This document shows positions 38,269-48,050 of a DNA stretch of 64,000 nt, piece after piece (within the stretch, counting starts at the first letter, position 1; every line of letters begins with the position of its first letter). The notes beneath the pieces are model-generated. The model was not told where the DNA came from. It saw only the letters and a list, made by a program, of their open reading frames with translations, and did not search any database. Position numbers and translations under genes: made by a program. This stretch comes from Candidatus Marithrix sp. (GTDB taxonomy: Bacteria; Pseudomonadota; Gammaproteobacteria; Beggiatoales; Beggiatoaceae): positions 161,628-225,627 of the forward strand of contig JADGDS010000001.1 in assembly GCA_016744775.1 (NCBI GenBank). Reading direction: 5' to 3'.

Positions 38269-39088
38269 TTTCACATTGAATTTTTCTATGTTGCAAAACA
38301 GGAAAACTATGTCTTAAATTCGATTGTTTTTTAATATCAATTTCAGTGCAAATTACTCCAGATCCTTGATTTAAACTACTTAAAATTACTCCCCAAGGAT
38401 CTACAATCATACTATTACCATAGGTTTCTCTACCATTAACATGATAACCGCCTTGATTAGGTGCAATAACATAAGAAAGGTTTTCTATGGCACGAGAGCG
38501 TACTAAAATTTCCCAATGGGCTTTACCAGTTATTGCTGTAAATGCTGAGACTACACTAATTATTTCTACCCCTTTTGTTTGCATTTGACGAAATAATTCA
38601 GGAAAACGTAAGTCGTAACAAACAGCCATGCCTAAACGCCCATAAGGTGTATCAACTACTACAACTTGATTGCCAGCTTCAATAGTCTGAGATTCGCAAT
38701 AGTGTTCGTTTTCAGTTACAGATACATCGAATAAGTGCATTTTATCATAACGATTTACACATTCACCGGTATTATCAAATAATAAACAAGCAGCGCGATA
38801 TTTTTTACTCTCTGGTGTTTTAATTGGTATTGTTCCACCTACTAACCAAATTCCTAATTTAGCGGCTTGTTGAGATAAAAAATCTTGAATTAAACCACTT
38901 GCTTGTGTTTCACAAATTTCAAAATAATCATTAGGATGACTTGCCATTAAAGCAAAATTTTCTGGTAAAACTATTAATTTTGCGCCCATCTGAGCCGCTT
39001 CATTTATTAGACGAGCGGCTTCATTTAGATTAGCGGTAACATTGGAACCAGAAGCCATTTGTATGGCGGCAACAGCTTGTTTATTCAT
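38252..39088 (-). CDS. Carbon-nitrogen hydrolase (Nit/omega-amidase-like)
   Basis: This 278-residue protein has the nitrilase triad: Glu in IVLPENFALM (about 39-48), Lys in YDKMHLFDV (about 110-118) and Cys in GMAVCYDLRFPELF (about 152-165). The Nit1/Nit2-like branch removes the amide from deaminated glutathione or alpha-ketoglutaramate. Exact substrate uncertain. One base separates its start from the end of the VWA gene, so the two form a minus-strand unit. Confidence 0.92.
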   Translation of the reverse strand: MNKQAVAAIQMASGSNVTANLNEAARLINEAAQMGAKLIVLPENFALMASHPNDYFEICETQASGLIQDFLSQQAAKLGIWLVGGTIPIKTPESKKYRAACLLFDNTGECVNRYDKMHLFDVSVTENEHYCESQTIEAGNQVVVVDTPYGRLGMAVCYDLRFPELFRQMQTKGVEIISVVSAFTAITGKAHWEILVRSRAIENLSYVIAPNQGGYHVNGRETYGNSMIVDPWGVILSSLNQGSGVICTEIDIKKQSNLRHSFPVLQHRKIQCEIIENH

Positions 39089-40678
39089 TTATTTTACAGT
39101 TTGTTTACTACTCAATGATTTAGCTAAATTTACTAGTTTTATAAATTCAGCGCGATAGCCGAATGGATCTTTGCCTCGTGCTTGTCGTGCTAGATTTAAA
39201 ATATCATCATAGGAAAATTGTTGCAGATATTTTCCACCTCGCAATTGTTGCCCAAAAGCGGCGACAGCGGCTGCAAAACGAAAATTTTCACTAGTATTAG
39301 TCGTTTTAATCTCTGTTTTGCTTAGTGGCTTTTCTAGCAATATACTACTATTAGCATTTGGTGCTTTATAACGTAAACGCAAAAATGCTAATTCATTAGT
39401 TTTCATTGAATTAGTTGTTTTTTTGTCGCTATAACGTAGCTTTTCTAAGCGTTCTCCGCCGCTGCCTACTAAAGCAATTTCATATAAAGCGGTTACTGAA
39501 TGCCCTGCTCCAATTTCTCCGGCATCGACTTTATCATTTTTAAAATCTTCACGTTTTAATACTCGATTTTCATAGCCTATTAAGCGATATTCAGCCACAA
39601 CAGTTGGATTAAATTCAACCTGAATTTTTACATCTTTAGCTATAGTTTGTAGAGTAGATGACATTTCATCTACTAATACTTTTTGCGCTTCATTAAGTGT
39701 ATCTATATAACTATAGTTTCCATTACCAGCGTCGGCTAATTGTTCCATTAAATGATCATTATAATTACCGGTGCCAAAGCCAAGCGTGGTTAAAGAAATT
39801 CCAGTTTTACGTTTTTCTTCTACTAGATTTTTCAGGGCTTCAAAATTGACGGTGCCAACATTAAAATCACCATCAGTTGCTAACAAAATACGATTAATTC
39901 CGCCTTTGATAAAGGCTTGTTCTGCGGTTGCATAGGCTAATTTAATGCCTGCTCCACCATTGGTAGAACCGCCAGCAGTGAGTTTCTCTAAAGCCGCACT
40001 GATTTTACTAGTTTCATTAGCCGCTGTTGGTTCCAAGACTAAACCTGATGCAGCTGCATAAACAACTAATGATATTTTATCGCGTGCAGACAGTTGTTTA
40101 CTTAATAATTTTAATGATGATTTTAATAATCCTAATTTATCATCGCTATTCATTGAACCTGAAACATCAACTAAAAAGACTAAATTTGCTGCTGGCAAGT
40201 TGGTTTTAGGAATATCATAGCCTTTAATGCCGATATGTAATAAATGAGTTTTTGAATTCCAAGGTGTAGTTGCAATTTCGGTGCTAACTTTAAAAGGCGG
40301 CTGCTTAGTAGCTGGTTGTGGATAATTATAAGTAAAATAATTAATCATTTCCTCAACTCGTACAGCGTCGTTTTGTGGTAAATTACCAGCATTTAACATG
40401 CGTCGTACATTAGAATATGCACCAGTATCAACATCAATACTAAAAGTAGAAACTGCCTGTTCAGTTACATTTTTAATGGGGTTATCTTTAAAATTGGCAT
40501 AATTTTCACGGTTTACTTCTGGAGGTGGTGGTGGTTCTAGGGAAAAATCCATCATTGGAGACACTGCTACCGCATTTAATTCTAGATTTTTATTCTGACT
40601 ACTATGAGTACGATCACCGCAAGCATTTAGCGATAGAATACTTGATAAAATAAATATTATAGATATTTTTATATACAT
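39089..40678 (-). CDS. VWA-domain lipoprotein (YfbK-like)
   Basis: This 529-residue protein has a lipoprotein signal (LSLNAC, Cys at about 20), an N-terminal segment with VSTFSIDVDTGAYSNVRRML (about 95-114), a von Willebrand A domain (about 165-340) with the MIDAS motif DVSGSMNSDDKL and TDGDFNVG, and a C-terminal DUF3520-type region. YfbK-like proteins are envelope proteins of unknown function. It is divergent from ettA and coupled to the nitrilase-type gene. Confidence 0.9.
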   Translation of the reverse strand: MYIKISIIFILSSILSLNACGDRTHSSQNKNLELNAVAVSPMMDFSLEPPPPPEVNRENYANFKDNPIKNVTEQAVSTFSIDVDTGAYSNVRRMLNAGNLPQNDAVRVEEMINYFTYNYPQPATKQPPFKVSTEIATTPWNSKTHLLHIGIKGYDIPKTNLPAANLVFLVDVSGSMNSDDKLGLLKSSLKLLSKQLSARDKISLVVYAAASGLVLEPTAANETSKISAALEKLTAGGSTNGGAGIKLAYATAEQAFIKGGINRILLATDGDFNVGTVNFEALKNLVEEKRKTGISLTTLGFGTGNYNDHLMEQLADAGNGNYSYIDTLNEAQKVLVDEMSSTLQTIAKDVKIQVEFNPTVVAEYRLIGYENRVLKREDFKNDKVDAGEIGAGHSVTALYEIALVGSGGERLEKLRYSDKKTTNSMKTNELAFLRLRYKAPNANSSILLEKPLSKTEIKTTNTSENFRFAAAVAAFGQQLRGGKYLQQFSYDDILNLARQARGKDPFGYRAEFIKLVNLAKSLSSKQTVK

Positions 40679-40734
40679 GGATCTAATCCTTTTAAAGATT
40701 TAATGACTTTATATTATACTAAATTAGGAAAAAT

Positions 40735-42405
40735 ATGGCTCAATACATTTATACAATGAATCGCGTTGGAAAAACCGTTCCTCCAAAGCGACAAATACTT
40801 AAAGACATTTCATTATCCTTTTTTCCGGGCGCGAAAATTGGCGTTTTAGGCTTAAACGGCTCAGGTAAATCTACCTTGTTACGCATTATGGCTGGCATCG
40901 ATAAAGAATATAGCGGTGAAGCACGCCCACAAACCGGTATTCGTATTGGTTATTTATCTCAAGAGCCGCAATTAGATCCTGATAAAGATGTGCGTGGCAA
41001 TGTTGAAGAGGGTGTTGCTGAAACTAAAGCTATCATAGATAGATTTAATGAAATCAGTATGAAATTTGCTGAACCAATGAGCGATGATGAAATGAATAGC
41101 TTATTGGAAGAACAAGGCACATTACAAGATGCGATTGATGCCGCTGATGCTTGGGAATTAGATCGACAATTAGAAATTGCCGCTGATGCACTACGTTTAC
41201 CAGCTTGGGATGCTGATGTTACTAAATTATCTGGTGGTGAAAAGCGTCGGGTGGCATTATGTAAATTATTATTATCCGCGCCTGATATGTTGTTATTAGA
41301 TGAACCAACTAACCATTTAGACGCTGAATCAGTAGCATGGTTAGAAAGATTCTTACAAGATTATAGCGGCACCATTGTCGCTGTTACTCATGATCGTTAC
41401 TTCTTAGATAATGTTGCTGGTTGGATTTTAGAATTAGATCGAGGCTATGGAATACCTTGGGAAGGTAATTATTCTTCATGGTTAGAACAAAAAGAACAAC
41501 GCTTAGCTCTTGAAGAAAAACAAGAATCATCACGACAACGAACTATTAAACAAGAATTAGAATGGGTAAGAAGTAATCCCAAGGGTCGTCATGCCAAAAG
41601 TAAAGCTCGTCTGGCTCGGTTTGAAGAATTGAATAATCAAGATGTACAACAACGTAATGCTACCCAAGCACTTTATATTCCACCCGGACCAAGACTAGGT
41701 GATTTAGTCGTAGAAGCAGAAAATCTTAGTAAGAGTTTTGGCGATGAGGTATTAGTAGAAAACCTTAATTTCAATTTACCTAAAGGTGGTATTGTAGGTA
41801 TTATTGGTCCCAATGGTGCTGGTAAAACCACCCTGTTTCGTATGATTGTTGGGCAAGAAAAACCAAATAGCGGCGACTTACGCCTTGGCTCGACTGTTGA
41901 ACTTGCCTATGTAGATCAATCGCGCGATTCACTTGATGATAATAAAACTGTATGGGAAGTTATATCAGATGGTCATGATAATATTATTGTAGGTAAATAT
42001 GAAACTCCTTCACGAGCTTATGTTAGCCGCTTTAATTTTAAAGGCACTGATCAACAAAAATTAGTTAAAGATTTATCAGGTGGAGAACGTAATCGGGTTC
42101 ATTTAGCTAAATTATTGAAAAGTGGTGGTAATTTATTATTGTTAGATGAACCAACCAACGATTTAGACGTAGAAACTCTACGCGCCCTTGAAGAAGCATT
42201 ATTAAACTTTCCCGGCTGTGCCGTAGTAATTTCCCATGATCGCTGGTTTTTAGATCGTATTGCAACTCATATTTTAGCCTTTGAGGGTGACAGCAAAGTT
42301 ACATGGTTTGAAGGTAATTATGCAGACTATGAAGCAGATCGTCATCGCCGCTTAGGAACAGACGCTGATAATCCACATCGTATTAAATATAAGAAATTGA
42401 AGTAA
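40735..42405 (+). CDS. ettA: Energy-dependent translational throttle protein EttA
   Basis: This 556-residue ABC-F protein has two ATPase halves: Walker A GLNGSGKS (about 41) and GPNGAGKT (about 359), signatures KLSGGEKRR and DLSGGERNR, Walker [13 protein letters not shown] and [12 protein letters not shown]. The arm and P-site linker region is between them (about 240-320). It binds the ribosomal E site and gates initiation in response to ATP/ADP. Full length. Confidence 0.97.
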   Translation: MAQYIYTMNRVGKTVPPKRQILKDISLSFFPGAKIGVLGLNGSGKSTLLRIMAGIDKEYSGEARPQTGIRIGYLSQEPQLDPDKDVRGNVEEGVAETKAIIDRFNEISMKFAEPMSDDEMNSLLEEQGTLQDAIDAADAWELDRQLEIAADALRLPAWDADVTKLSGGEKRRVALCKLLLSAPDMLLLDEPTNHLDAESVAWLERFLQDYSGTIVAVTHDRYFLDNVAGWILELDRGYGIPWEGNYSSWLEQKEQRLALEEKQESSRQRTIKQELEWVRSNPKGRHAKSKARLARFEELNNQDVQQRNATQALYIPPGPRLGDLVVEAENLSKSFGDEVLVENLNFNLPKGGIVGIIGPNGAGKTTLFRMIVGQEKPNSGDLRLGSTVELAYVDQSRDSLDDNKTVWEVISDGHDNIIVGKYETPSRAYVSRFNFKGTDQQKLVKDLSGGERNRVHLAKLLKSGGNLLLLDEPTNDLDVETLRALEEALLNFPGCAVVISHDRWFLDRIATHILAFEGDSKVTWFEGNYADYEADRHRRLGTDADNPHRIKYKKLK

Positions 42406-42418
42406 TAAACATTAAATT

Positions 42419-42580
42419 TTCTCGTTCCCACGCTCCAGCGTGGTAACGCATGTATCGGCGCTCCAGCGCCGAGTAAAACTGAGTCTAATTATCCAGTACA
42501 AGAAAAAAAACACTTGACGCTGGAGCGTCTGCACATGCGTTACCACGCTGGAGCGTGGGAACGAGGATGCGTCATATCAG
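42419..42580. repeat. Long palindromic element, copy C
   Basis: The outer arms (TCTCGTTCCCACGCTCCAGC / complement) enclose two inner hairpins, GGCGCTCCAGCGCC and GACGCTGGAGCGTC. The inner hairpins are in the opposite order to copy A (461-636), so the elements occur in both orientations. It fills the gap between ettA and the beta-barrel gene. Confidence 0.85.
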
Positions 42581-42602
42581 GTACTAAATTAAAAGAAAAA
42601 TT

Positions 42603-43232
42603 ATGTTCAGGTTAATTAAATTTCTTAGTATTTATATACTAATTGTTCATTGGCAAACATTTGTCTTCGCTGAAGAGAAGCTGTATTACCGTATTGCCGG
42701 TGGCTTAGCAACTGATACTGATTTACAAAAAATTGTGCGCGGTGATCTAGAAATTGATGATCGTCATACAGGTATTCTTGGCTTTGAAATAGGTAAACCT
42801 TTGGTAGAAGATGTTTATGGTTTACCAGTAGATTTAGTAGCTAAGGTTGGTTTGATACGTCATTTTGAACGCGGCTTACAAGATGACTTTAATCAATATA
42901 CTTTGTCAATTAAAGCCTATTATAAGAAATTTCCTTGGTCAATTGGCACACGTTTAGGATTTGCCAATGGTTTATCTTATGCTGATCAAATACCCTTTGT
43001 AGAACGTGAAAGCCTTGAAGGTAGAAACCGAAATACTTCACATTTACTCCATCACATGGATTTAAGCTTTGATATGAATTTAGGTGATATTTTTAACAGC
43101 AAAAAATTAAAGGATTGTTTTTTTGGAGTTGCTATTTCACATCGCTCTGGCATTTTTGGCGAAGTTAAATTTTATGGTGATGTTGATGGAGGTTCTAATT
43201 ATAATATGTTTTTAATTGAATGTTTGAAATAG
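42603..43232 (+). CDS. Putative outer-membrane beta-barrel protein
   Basis: This 209-residue protein has a signal peptide (to VFAEE, about 22-24). The mature part alternates hydrophobic and polar residues in strands (LYYRIAGGL, DLVAKVGLIRHF, YTLSIKAYYKKF, SIGTRLGFANGLSY, GVAISHRSGIFG) and ends in a strand, MFLIECLK. The fold suggests an eight-stranded barrel. ISHRS is loosely reminiscent of lipid A deacylase active sites but not enough to assign activity. A fragment of its 3' end is duplicated at 43605-43746. Confidence 0.7.
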   Translation: MFRLIKFLSIYILIVHWQTFVFAEEKLYYRIAGGLATDTDLQKIVRGDLEIDDRHTGILGFEIGKPLVEDVYGLPVDLVAKVGLIRHFERGLQDDFNQYTLSIKAYYKKFPWSIGTRLGFANGLSYADQIPFVERESLEGRNRNTSHLLHHMDLSFDMNLGDIFNSKKLKDCFFGVAISHRSGIFGEVKFYGDVDGGSNYNMFLIECLK

Positions 43233-43233
43233 A

Positions 43234-43267
43234 AGATATTAAAGCCAAACCTGTCAGGTTTAATATC
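43234..43267. terminator. Palindrome with AAACCTGTCAGGTTT, likely bidirectional terminator
   Basis: GATATTA and TAATATC enclose the palindrome AAACCTGTCAGGTTT between two convergent genes. The same core recurs at 54941-54957 and 63680-63714. Confidence 0.6.
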
Positions 43268-43537
43268 TTAATCAACCTTACATTTTCTACGACGTTCCCG
43301 CCGTTTGATCTGCCGAACTTGCTTTCTTTCTGCTCCTGAAAGACGTGGATTTTTTGTAGAACAATCTGAATTGTCAAATATTCTACTAGCTAAGTCTGAA
43401 CTAAAACAATAACCATGCGCATCAAAAATGGCATTTCTTTTATGCCAAAGATCGTAGCAACTTTCAGCAGCCTGTGTTTGTGTGACAGGAATGACTGTCA
43501 AAGCTAAGGCAATTGCTAAGGCTGATTTGTTTTTCAT
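43268..43537 (-). CDS. Small exported YARHG-like protein
   Basis: The start at 43537 begins a clear signal peptide (to TQAAE, about 21-25), giving 89 residues. The mature part reads SCYDLWHKRNAIFDAHGYCFSS..., a short form of the YARHG pattern (WxxRNxIxxxxGYCF), with four Cys and a very basic C-terminus (KRRERRRKCK). Function unknown; periplasmic. It is inserted between a beta-barrel gene and a duplicate of that gene's 3' end. Confidence 0.72.
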   Translation of the reverse strand: MKNKSALAIALALTVIPVTQTQAAESCYDLWHKRNAIFDAHGYCFSSDLASRIFDNSDCSTKNPRLSGAERKQVRQIKRRERRRKCKVD

Positions 43538-43604
43538 TATAAAAAATCCTTTAAACATAAAAAATAATATTTTTACATATATTTTCGCAGATTGCAAGCC
43601 TTAA

Positions 43605-43746
43605 ATTTAGGTGATATTGTTTAAGAGCAAGAAATTAAAGGATTGTTTTTTTGGAGTAGCGATTTCGCATCGCTCTGACATTTTTGGTAAAGTTAAATTT
43701 TATGGGATCTAATTATAATATGTTTTTAATTGAATGTTTGAAATAA
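43605..43746 (+). pseudogene. Duplicated 3' fragment of the beta-barrel gene
   Basis: The segment from TTAGGTGATATTGTTTAAGA to the final TTGAAATAA repeats 43081-43232 with several base changes and a deletion of about 15 bases. An in-frame TAA early on shows it is not translated. It lies between the YARHG-like gene and the dsrS-like gene. Confidence 0.85.
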
Positions 43747-43750
43747 CAAT

Positions 43751-44851
43751 ATGGAATTTACACCAGAAGATAATCTTCGTCTAAACGTATTACTAGCCAA
43801 TAATCTACAAGCTATTCGTATTGATGAATCTAAAATGATCATTTATGGCTTATCTGATAAAGGTGAGGCTAAAATACAATTACATCCAAATTGTCGTGAT
43901 GAAATTTATTTACGTCAAATACGTGAATTTATTTCTGGTCATATATTAGGTTCCCCGGGTGGTTATCCAGTTTATTTAAAACACTGGAATCGCATGGGGC
44001 ATACTAAAAATGATAATTTAGATCAATTATTGATGTTAGGAGAGCCTGAAGCTGTAGTAGCTGTCGTACATGCTCCTAGCTTAACTCCTGAATTAGCGCG
44101 TCGTGCATGGTGGGCAATGCCAGATGCTGAAAATGCTCGTAGTTTATTGCAAAATTCAAAGATAGTTAATAGTGAATTAGCTAAAGAATTAGCGGCATAT
44201 TTAGTTGAATATTTACCATTTGAAACAGAAAGTTTTAATATTATTCAATCGGTTTATTTGGTTTTACAAGCGGATTTAATTGATGAAACAACGCGACAAA
44301 AACTTTGGAATCGCAAGAAAAATGCTTATTTAGTTGGATTTTTAATCGCCCAAGCAGATGATTTACCAGATCCTCTAGCAGCTCGCGCCAATTATGATGA
44401 ACTTAAATCGACATTAGCACCATTAATAGCAGATGGTAATCAAGTTGCTAAGCAATTACTAAAAATAAGTTCCTCGTCAGGACAAACTTTTTTAACAATA
44501 TGTGAGCGCGTTTTACGTAAACCTGCCAATCAAGATATAGTAAATTTATTATTTGATGTGATTGCGCAATATTTTAAATCAATATGCCCAGATGATTATA
44601 ATGATGAAATGAATATTTCAATATTAACTGAACAAGCAAATAATTTTGAATCAATTGAAATACAACAGGTTTTGGCAACTATACCAGCTTTAAGCGATTC
44701 AATTCGCGCGATGTTGATATTAGCAGGTTTACGTTATTCAATAGTACGCCCAGTGTTTTCACGCACAACAGCTATTGGTAGCTTAATGCGTAAAAAATTG
44801 GCACCGGTATTGGAACCTTTGTTTGAGCAATTTGTTGTTTTACGGAATTGA
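43751..44851 (+). CDS. dsrS: DsrS-like protein (sulfur oxidation dsr cluster family)
   Basis: This 366-residue soluble protein has no signal peptide. The N-terminus (DNLRLNVLLANNLQAIRIDESKMIIYGLS...GEAKIQL) and the segments YLRQIREFISGHILGSPGGYPVYLKHW and LLMLGEPEAVVAVVHAPSLTPELARRAWWAMPDAENAR match my recollection of DsrS, a cytoplasmic protein of the reverse dsr cluster in sulfur-oxidising bacteria. Its biochemical role is unresolved. No other dsr gene is in the window. The call rests on memory of the family and needs a search. Confidence 0.65.
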   Translation: MEFTPEDNLRLNVLLANNLQAIRIDESKMIIYGLSDKGEAKIQLHPNCRDEIYLRQIREFISGHILGSPGGYPVYLKHWNRMGHTKNDNLDQLLMLGEPEAVVAVVHAPSLTPELARRAWWAMPDAENARSLLQNSKIVNSELAKELAAYLVEYLPFETESFNIIQSVYLVLQADLIDETTRQKLWNRKKNAYLVGFLIAQADDLPDPLAARANYDELKSTLAPLIADGNQVAKQLLKISSSSGQTFLTICERVLRKPANQDIVNLLFDVIAQYFKSICPDDYNDEMNISILTEQANNFESIEIQQVLATIPALSDSIRAMLILAGLRYSIVRPVFSRTTAIGSLMRKKLAPVLEPLFEQFVVLRN

Positions 44852-44857
44852 TAATAG

Positions 44858-46435
44858 ATGCCAAGCTATAACATAACAACAATTGATTTAAGCATAATAG
44901 CAATTTATATCATATTTATAATAGGATTAGGAATAAAACTTTCCAAGAAGCATCAAAACGCCGCTGATTATTTTTTAGCTGGGCGTTCAATGACGTGGTT
45001 TTTCATCGGTATTTCTCTTTTTGCTTCTAATATTTCTAGTACCAATTTAGTTGGATTGGCTGGCAATGCTTATGCTAGCGGCATTTCTGTTTATAATTAT
45101 GAATGGATGGCAGTAGTAGTATTGGTGATTTTTAGCTTTTTTTTATTACCATTTTATTTACGCGCTAAAATTTATACTGTTCCTGAATTTTTAGAAAAAC
45201 GCTTTGATGTTAGATCACGTTATTATTTTTCTACTCTGACTTTATTTCTTAATATTGTTGTAGATACCGCTGGTAGTTTATATGCCGGTGGTTTAATTAT
45301 GACGCTGATATTTCCTGAAATACCACTGTGGATAAGTATTAGTTTATTAGCATTTATAGCTGGTATTTATACTATTGCTGGAGGTTTAGCGGCTGTTATT
45401 TATACTGATGCTGTTCAAGCTGTATTGTTATTGTTGGGATCAGTAATTGTAACTGTATTAGCTTTATCAGAAGTAGGTGGATGGAGTGCAGTATTAGCTG
45501 TGACACCACCTGAAGATCTTAGTTTAATTCGCCCTTTAGGTGATCCTAATATGCCTTGGTTAGGTTTAGTTACAGGTGTTTTTTTATTAGGTTTCTACTT
45601 TTGGGCAACCAATCAATTTATTACTCAGCGCGTTTTAAGTGCTAAAAATCTTAATCATGGCAGATGGGGAGTTTTATTTGCTGGTTTGTTAAAGCTACCT
45701 GTGTTATTTATAATGGTATTTCCGGGATTAATCGCACGTGCTTTATTCCCTGATTTACCAAATCAAGATTTAGTTTATCCCACTTTGCTCTTTAGCTTAT
45801 TACCGATTGGTATTTTAGGTTTAGTATTAGCGGGCTTAATAGCGGCTTTAATGTCTAGTATTGATTCTACTCTAAATTCTGCTGCAAGCTTAGTGACTAT
45901 GGATTTTATTCATAAAATGCGCCCAGAAATTAATAATAAACAATTAATGTCGATAGGGAGATTAGTTACATTTATATTTATGTTGCTTGCAGTAATCTGG
46001 GCACCACAAATAGCAAATTTTAATTCACTATTTAATTACTTACAACAAATTTTAGCTTATACAGTATCACCTGTAGTTGCGATTTTTATTTTAGGGCTTT
46101 TTTGGCGAGGAGCTAATGCTAATGGAGCATTTATAGCACTTATCAGTTCTAGTATTATTGGAATAATATTGTTTCTGGTAAATGTAGTATTTGAATGGAC
46201 AACAATTCATTTTCTTTATGTTGCACCAATTTTGTTTATTATAAGCTTAATAACTGCTATAATAGTAAGTTTAATGAGCAAAACACCGAGTATAGAAACA
46301 GATCTAATTTGGACAAAAGAGTTTTATGATGCTGAAACACGCGACTTACAAAACTTAGCTTGGTATCAGAATTATCGGGTGTTGTCAGTATTGCTTTTGA
46401 GTTTGACTACTTGGGTGGTGGTTTCATTTTGGTGA
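44858..46435 (+). CDS. Sodium:solute symporter (SSS family)
   Basis: This 525-residue protein has about 13-14 membrane segments. Typical motifs: NAADYFLAGRSMTWFFIGISLFASNISSTNLVGLAG (about 33-68), VPEFLEKRF and ALMSSIDSTLNSAASLVTMDF (sodium-site Ser/Thr, about 337-357). It resembles SGLT-type transporters, with substrate not predictable. The 3' 935 bases of this gene and flank are repeated at 49949-50883. Confidence 0.93.
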   Translation: MPSYNITTIDLSIIAIYIIFIIGLGIKLSKKHQNAADYFLAGRSMTWFFIGISLFASNISSTNLVGLAGNAYASGISVYNYEWMAVVVLVIFSFFLLPFYLRAKIYTVPEFLEKRFDVRSRYYFSTLTLFLNIVVDTAGSLYAGGLIMTLIFPEIPLWISISLLAFIAGIYTIAGGLAAVIYTDAVQAVLLLLGSVIVTVLALSEVGGWSAVLAVTPPEDLSLIRPLGDPNMPWLGLVTGVFLLGFYFWATNQFITQRVLSAKNLNHGRWGVLFAGLLKLPVLFIMVFPGLIARALFPDLPNQDLVYPTLLFSLLPIGILGLVLAGLIAALMSSIDSTLNSAASLVTMDFIHKMRPEINNKQLMSIGRLVTFIFMLLAVIWAPQIANFNSLFNYLQQILAYTVSPVVAIFILGLFWRGANANGAFIALISSSIIGIILFLVNVVFEWTTIHFLYVAPILFIISLITAIIVSLMSKTPSIETDLIWTKEFYDAETRDLQNLAWYQNYRVLSVLLLSLTTWVVVSFW

Positions 46436-46443
46436 AATGGGAG
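45509..46443 (+). repeat. 935-bp direct repeat, left copy (symporter 3' half)
   Basis: The sequence from CCTGAAGATC to the GGTGAAATGGGAG just past the stop recurs at 49949-50883, offset by 4440 bases. By eye every printed block is identical. The two copies flank the ParA/Mrr/TIR-like block. Confidence 0.95.
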
Positions 46444-46601
46444 AAAAAATTATAAAATTATCATTCATTTTAAAAAAAATAAGATTTAGTGATAAGTATA
46501 AACTATAGGCACAGGATTTGTAATAATTATATATAATTATATTCATGGCAGTGATCCTACGCTCGCTACAACACACAATTGTGTAATTCAGGAGGAATTC
46601 C

Positions 46602-47267
46602 TTGGCAAATATTATTCTTTGTACTCATAACAGTGGTGGAGTTGGTAAAACCACTTTAGCTACTCATATTACTGGTATTTTAGCTAGTAGAATTGGAAAA
46701 ACATTATTGATAGACTGTGATGATCAAGCTGATTCATGGCAATTTTATGCGAAAAAAATTCCAAGTAAAGATAATATGTTTTATGAAGTTAGCAATGATT
46801 TGACCATATATGAAAATAAAGCCAAAGATAAAATCACTCAAAATCGGTTAAAAGAATACGATAACATTATTCTTGATATTGATAGTCCATTAGCTAATAC
46901 CGTTCAGTTAATTGTGAATAATCCTCCTAATGTTATTTTTATTCCAATCAATGTTTCACAACAACATAAGGCGTTACACAGCTTAGATAAACCACTTAGT
47001 GTTGTGAATGAACTGGCAAAAAAAGCCAATGGTTCTAAAATTAAAGTAGTTATTGTCCCTTTGGGGATAGAACGAGATATTGTATTAGAACGTCTGCAAA
47101 CCATTGAAGAAAAACCTCAAAATTGTCATGTTGCTCCAGCAATGAAAAAAGTTCAAGCTGAAATGTCGCTGGCAGTTTATGAGGATAGAAAATATTTGTG
47201 GGAATATGATGATTTTTCTGATATAAAAGATTATTTCGCTTCACTTGTAGATGAATATATGGGGTAA
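46602..47267 (+). CDS. ParA-like ATPase of a partition/nuclease module
   Basis: The TTG at 46602 is taken as start because AGGAGG lies 7 bases before it and the protein then begins ANIILCTHNSGGVGKTT, giving 221 residues. The P-loop SGGVGKTTLA matches ParA/MinD proteins, but the signature Lys of the deviant Walker A (KGG) is Ser. IDCDDQADSWQFY and ILDIDSPLANTVQ provide switch I and Walker B-like segments. It is followed by two genes three bases apart or overlapping. It may position or assemble the downstream nuclease-like proteins. Confidence 0.82.
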   Translation: MANIILCTHNSGGVGKTTLATHITGILASRIGKTLLIDCDDQADSWQFYAKKIPSKDNMFYEVSNDLTIYENKAKDKITQNRLKEYDNIILDIDSPLANTVQLIVNNPPNVIFIPINVSQQHKALHSLDKPLSVVNELAKKANGSKIKVVIVPLGIERDIVLERLQTIEEKPQNCHVAPAMKKVQAEMSLAVYEDRKYLWEYDDFSDIKDYFASLVDEYMG

Positions 47268-47270
47268 AAT

Positions 47271-48050
47271 ATGGCTAACTATGCTGAACAACTTGTCGCA
47301 AAGACAAAGGAACAAACACAGGAACAAAAAGTTGTTATTAAATTCACTAGCTCTCAAGTAGAGCAAATCAAGAAAATTACTAATGCTTTGGGATTAGCTT
47401 ATGCAGTTGCTATTAATTCTGCAATTAAATATGCTGTTTATTATGCGAATAATATAGTATCTACACCCGTAAATAAACTGAAAGAATTTCCTACTACTCA
47501 AGGCAAAAGTATCGATTCATTTAAGTTAGAAATCACCCCTGAAACTTGGTTAAAATTAGAACAAGCAGGGATGGAAAAATATTGGTTGGAATGTGCTATT
47601 GCTGGAATTCAGTTATTTTATGAAAAATTGATGGATAACTCACAACCAATCGTTACACAAGATATACCTAAACAATCTTTTGACAGCAATTTTGGCAAGA
47701 ATTGTATTAAGCAACTAGGGTTAGAGGTAAAAAATAGTCATCACAGTGGTAGTATTGATAGTATTGGTTCTATTAATGGGAACTCAGTATTTTTTTATGC
47801 GAATTTTAGAAAAAGACCTTTAGATAAACAGCTTACCGTTTCTTTGGGTAATAAAATTCAACAAGCTAAAATAGCTATAATTTTGGCAACTAAATATACC
47901 AAGGTATTTGAAAAGCAATTGCGGCAAAAACTTGATAAGAAGTTAAAACTACATTTATTAACCACAGAAGATTTTGCAAACAATACCACTATTTTTCAGA
48001 AAGCAGTAAATGATCTACCAAAATTAGCTGAATTAAGGGGAATTCAATAG
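47271..48050 (+). CDS. RHH-like protein fused to an inactivated Mrr-like domain
   Basis: This 259-residue protein has an N-terminal half (about 15-120) with two ribbon-helix-helix-like segments (VVIKFTSSQVEQIKKITNALG; FKLEITPETWLKLEQAG). The C-terminal part (about 140-259) aligns by eye with the next gene: KNCIKQLGLEV...SGSIDSIGSINGNSVFFYANFRK against KCAKHLGLNP...GDGGIDGEGIYNGKRIYFQSKLLK. The acidic loop and the QxK catalytic motif are lost (QSK becomes YAN). It probably acts as a DNA-binding or regulatory partner of the active nuclease. Confidence 0.7.
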   Translation: MANYAEQLVAKTKEQTQEQKVVIKFTSSQVEQIKKITNALGLAYAVAINSAIKYAVYYANNIVSTPVNKLKEFPTTQGKSIDSFKLEITPETWLKLEQAGMEKYWLECAIAGIQLFYEKLMDNSQPIVTQDIPKQSFDSNFGKNCIKQLGLEVKNSHHSGSIDSIGSINGNSVFFYANFRKRPLDKQLTVSLGNKIQQAKIAIILATKYTKVFEKQLRQKLDKKLKLHLLTTEDFANNTTIFQKAVNDLPKLAELRGIQ

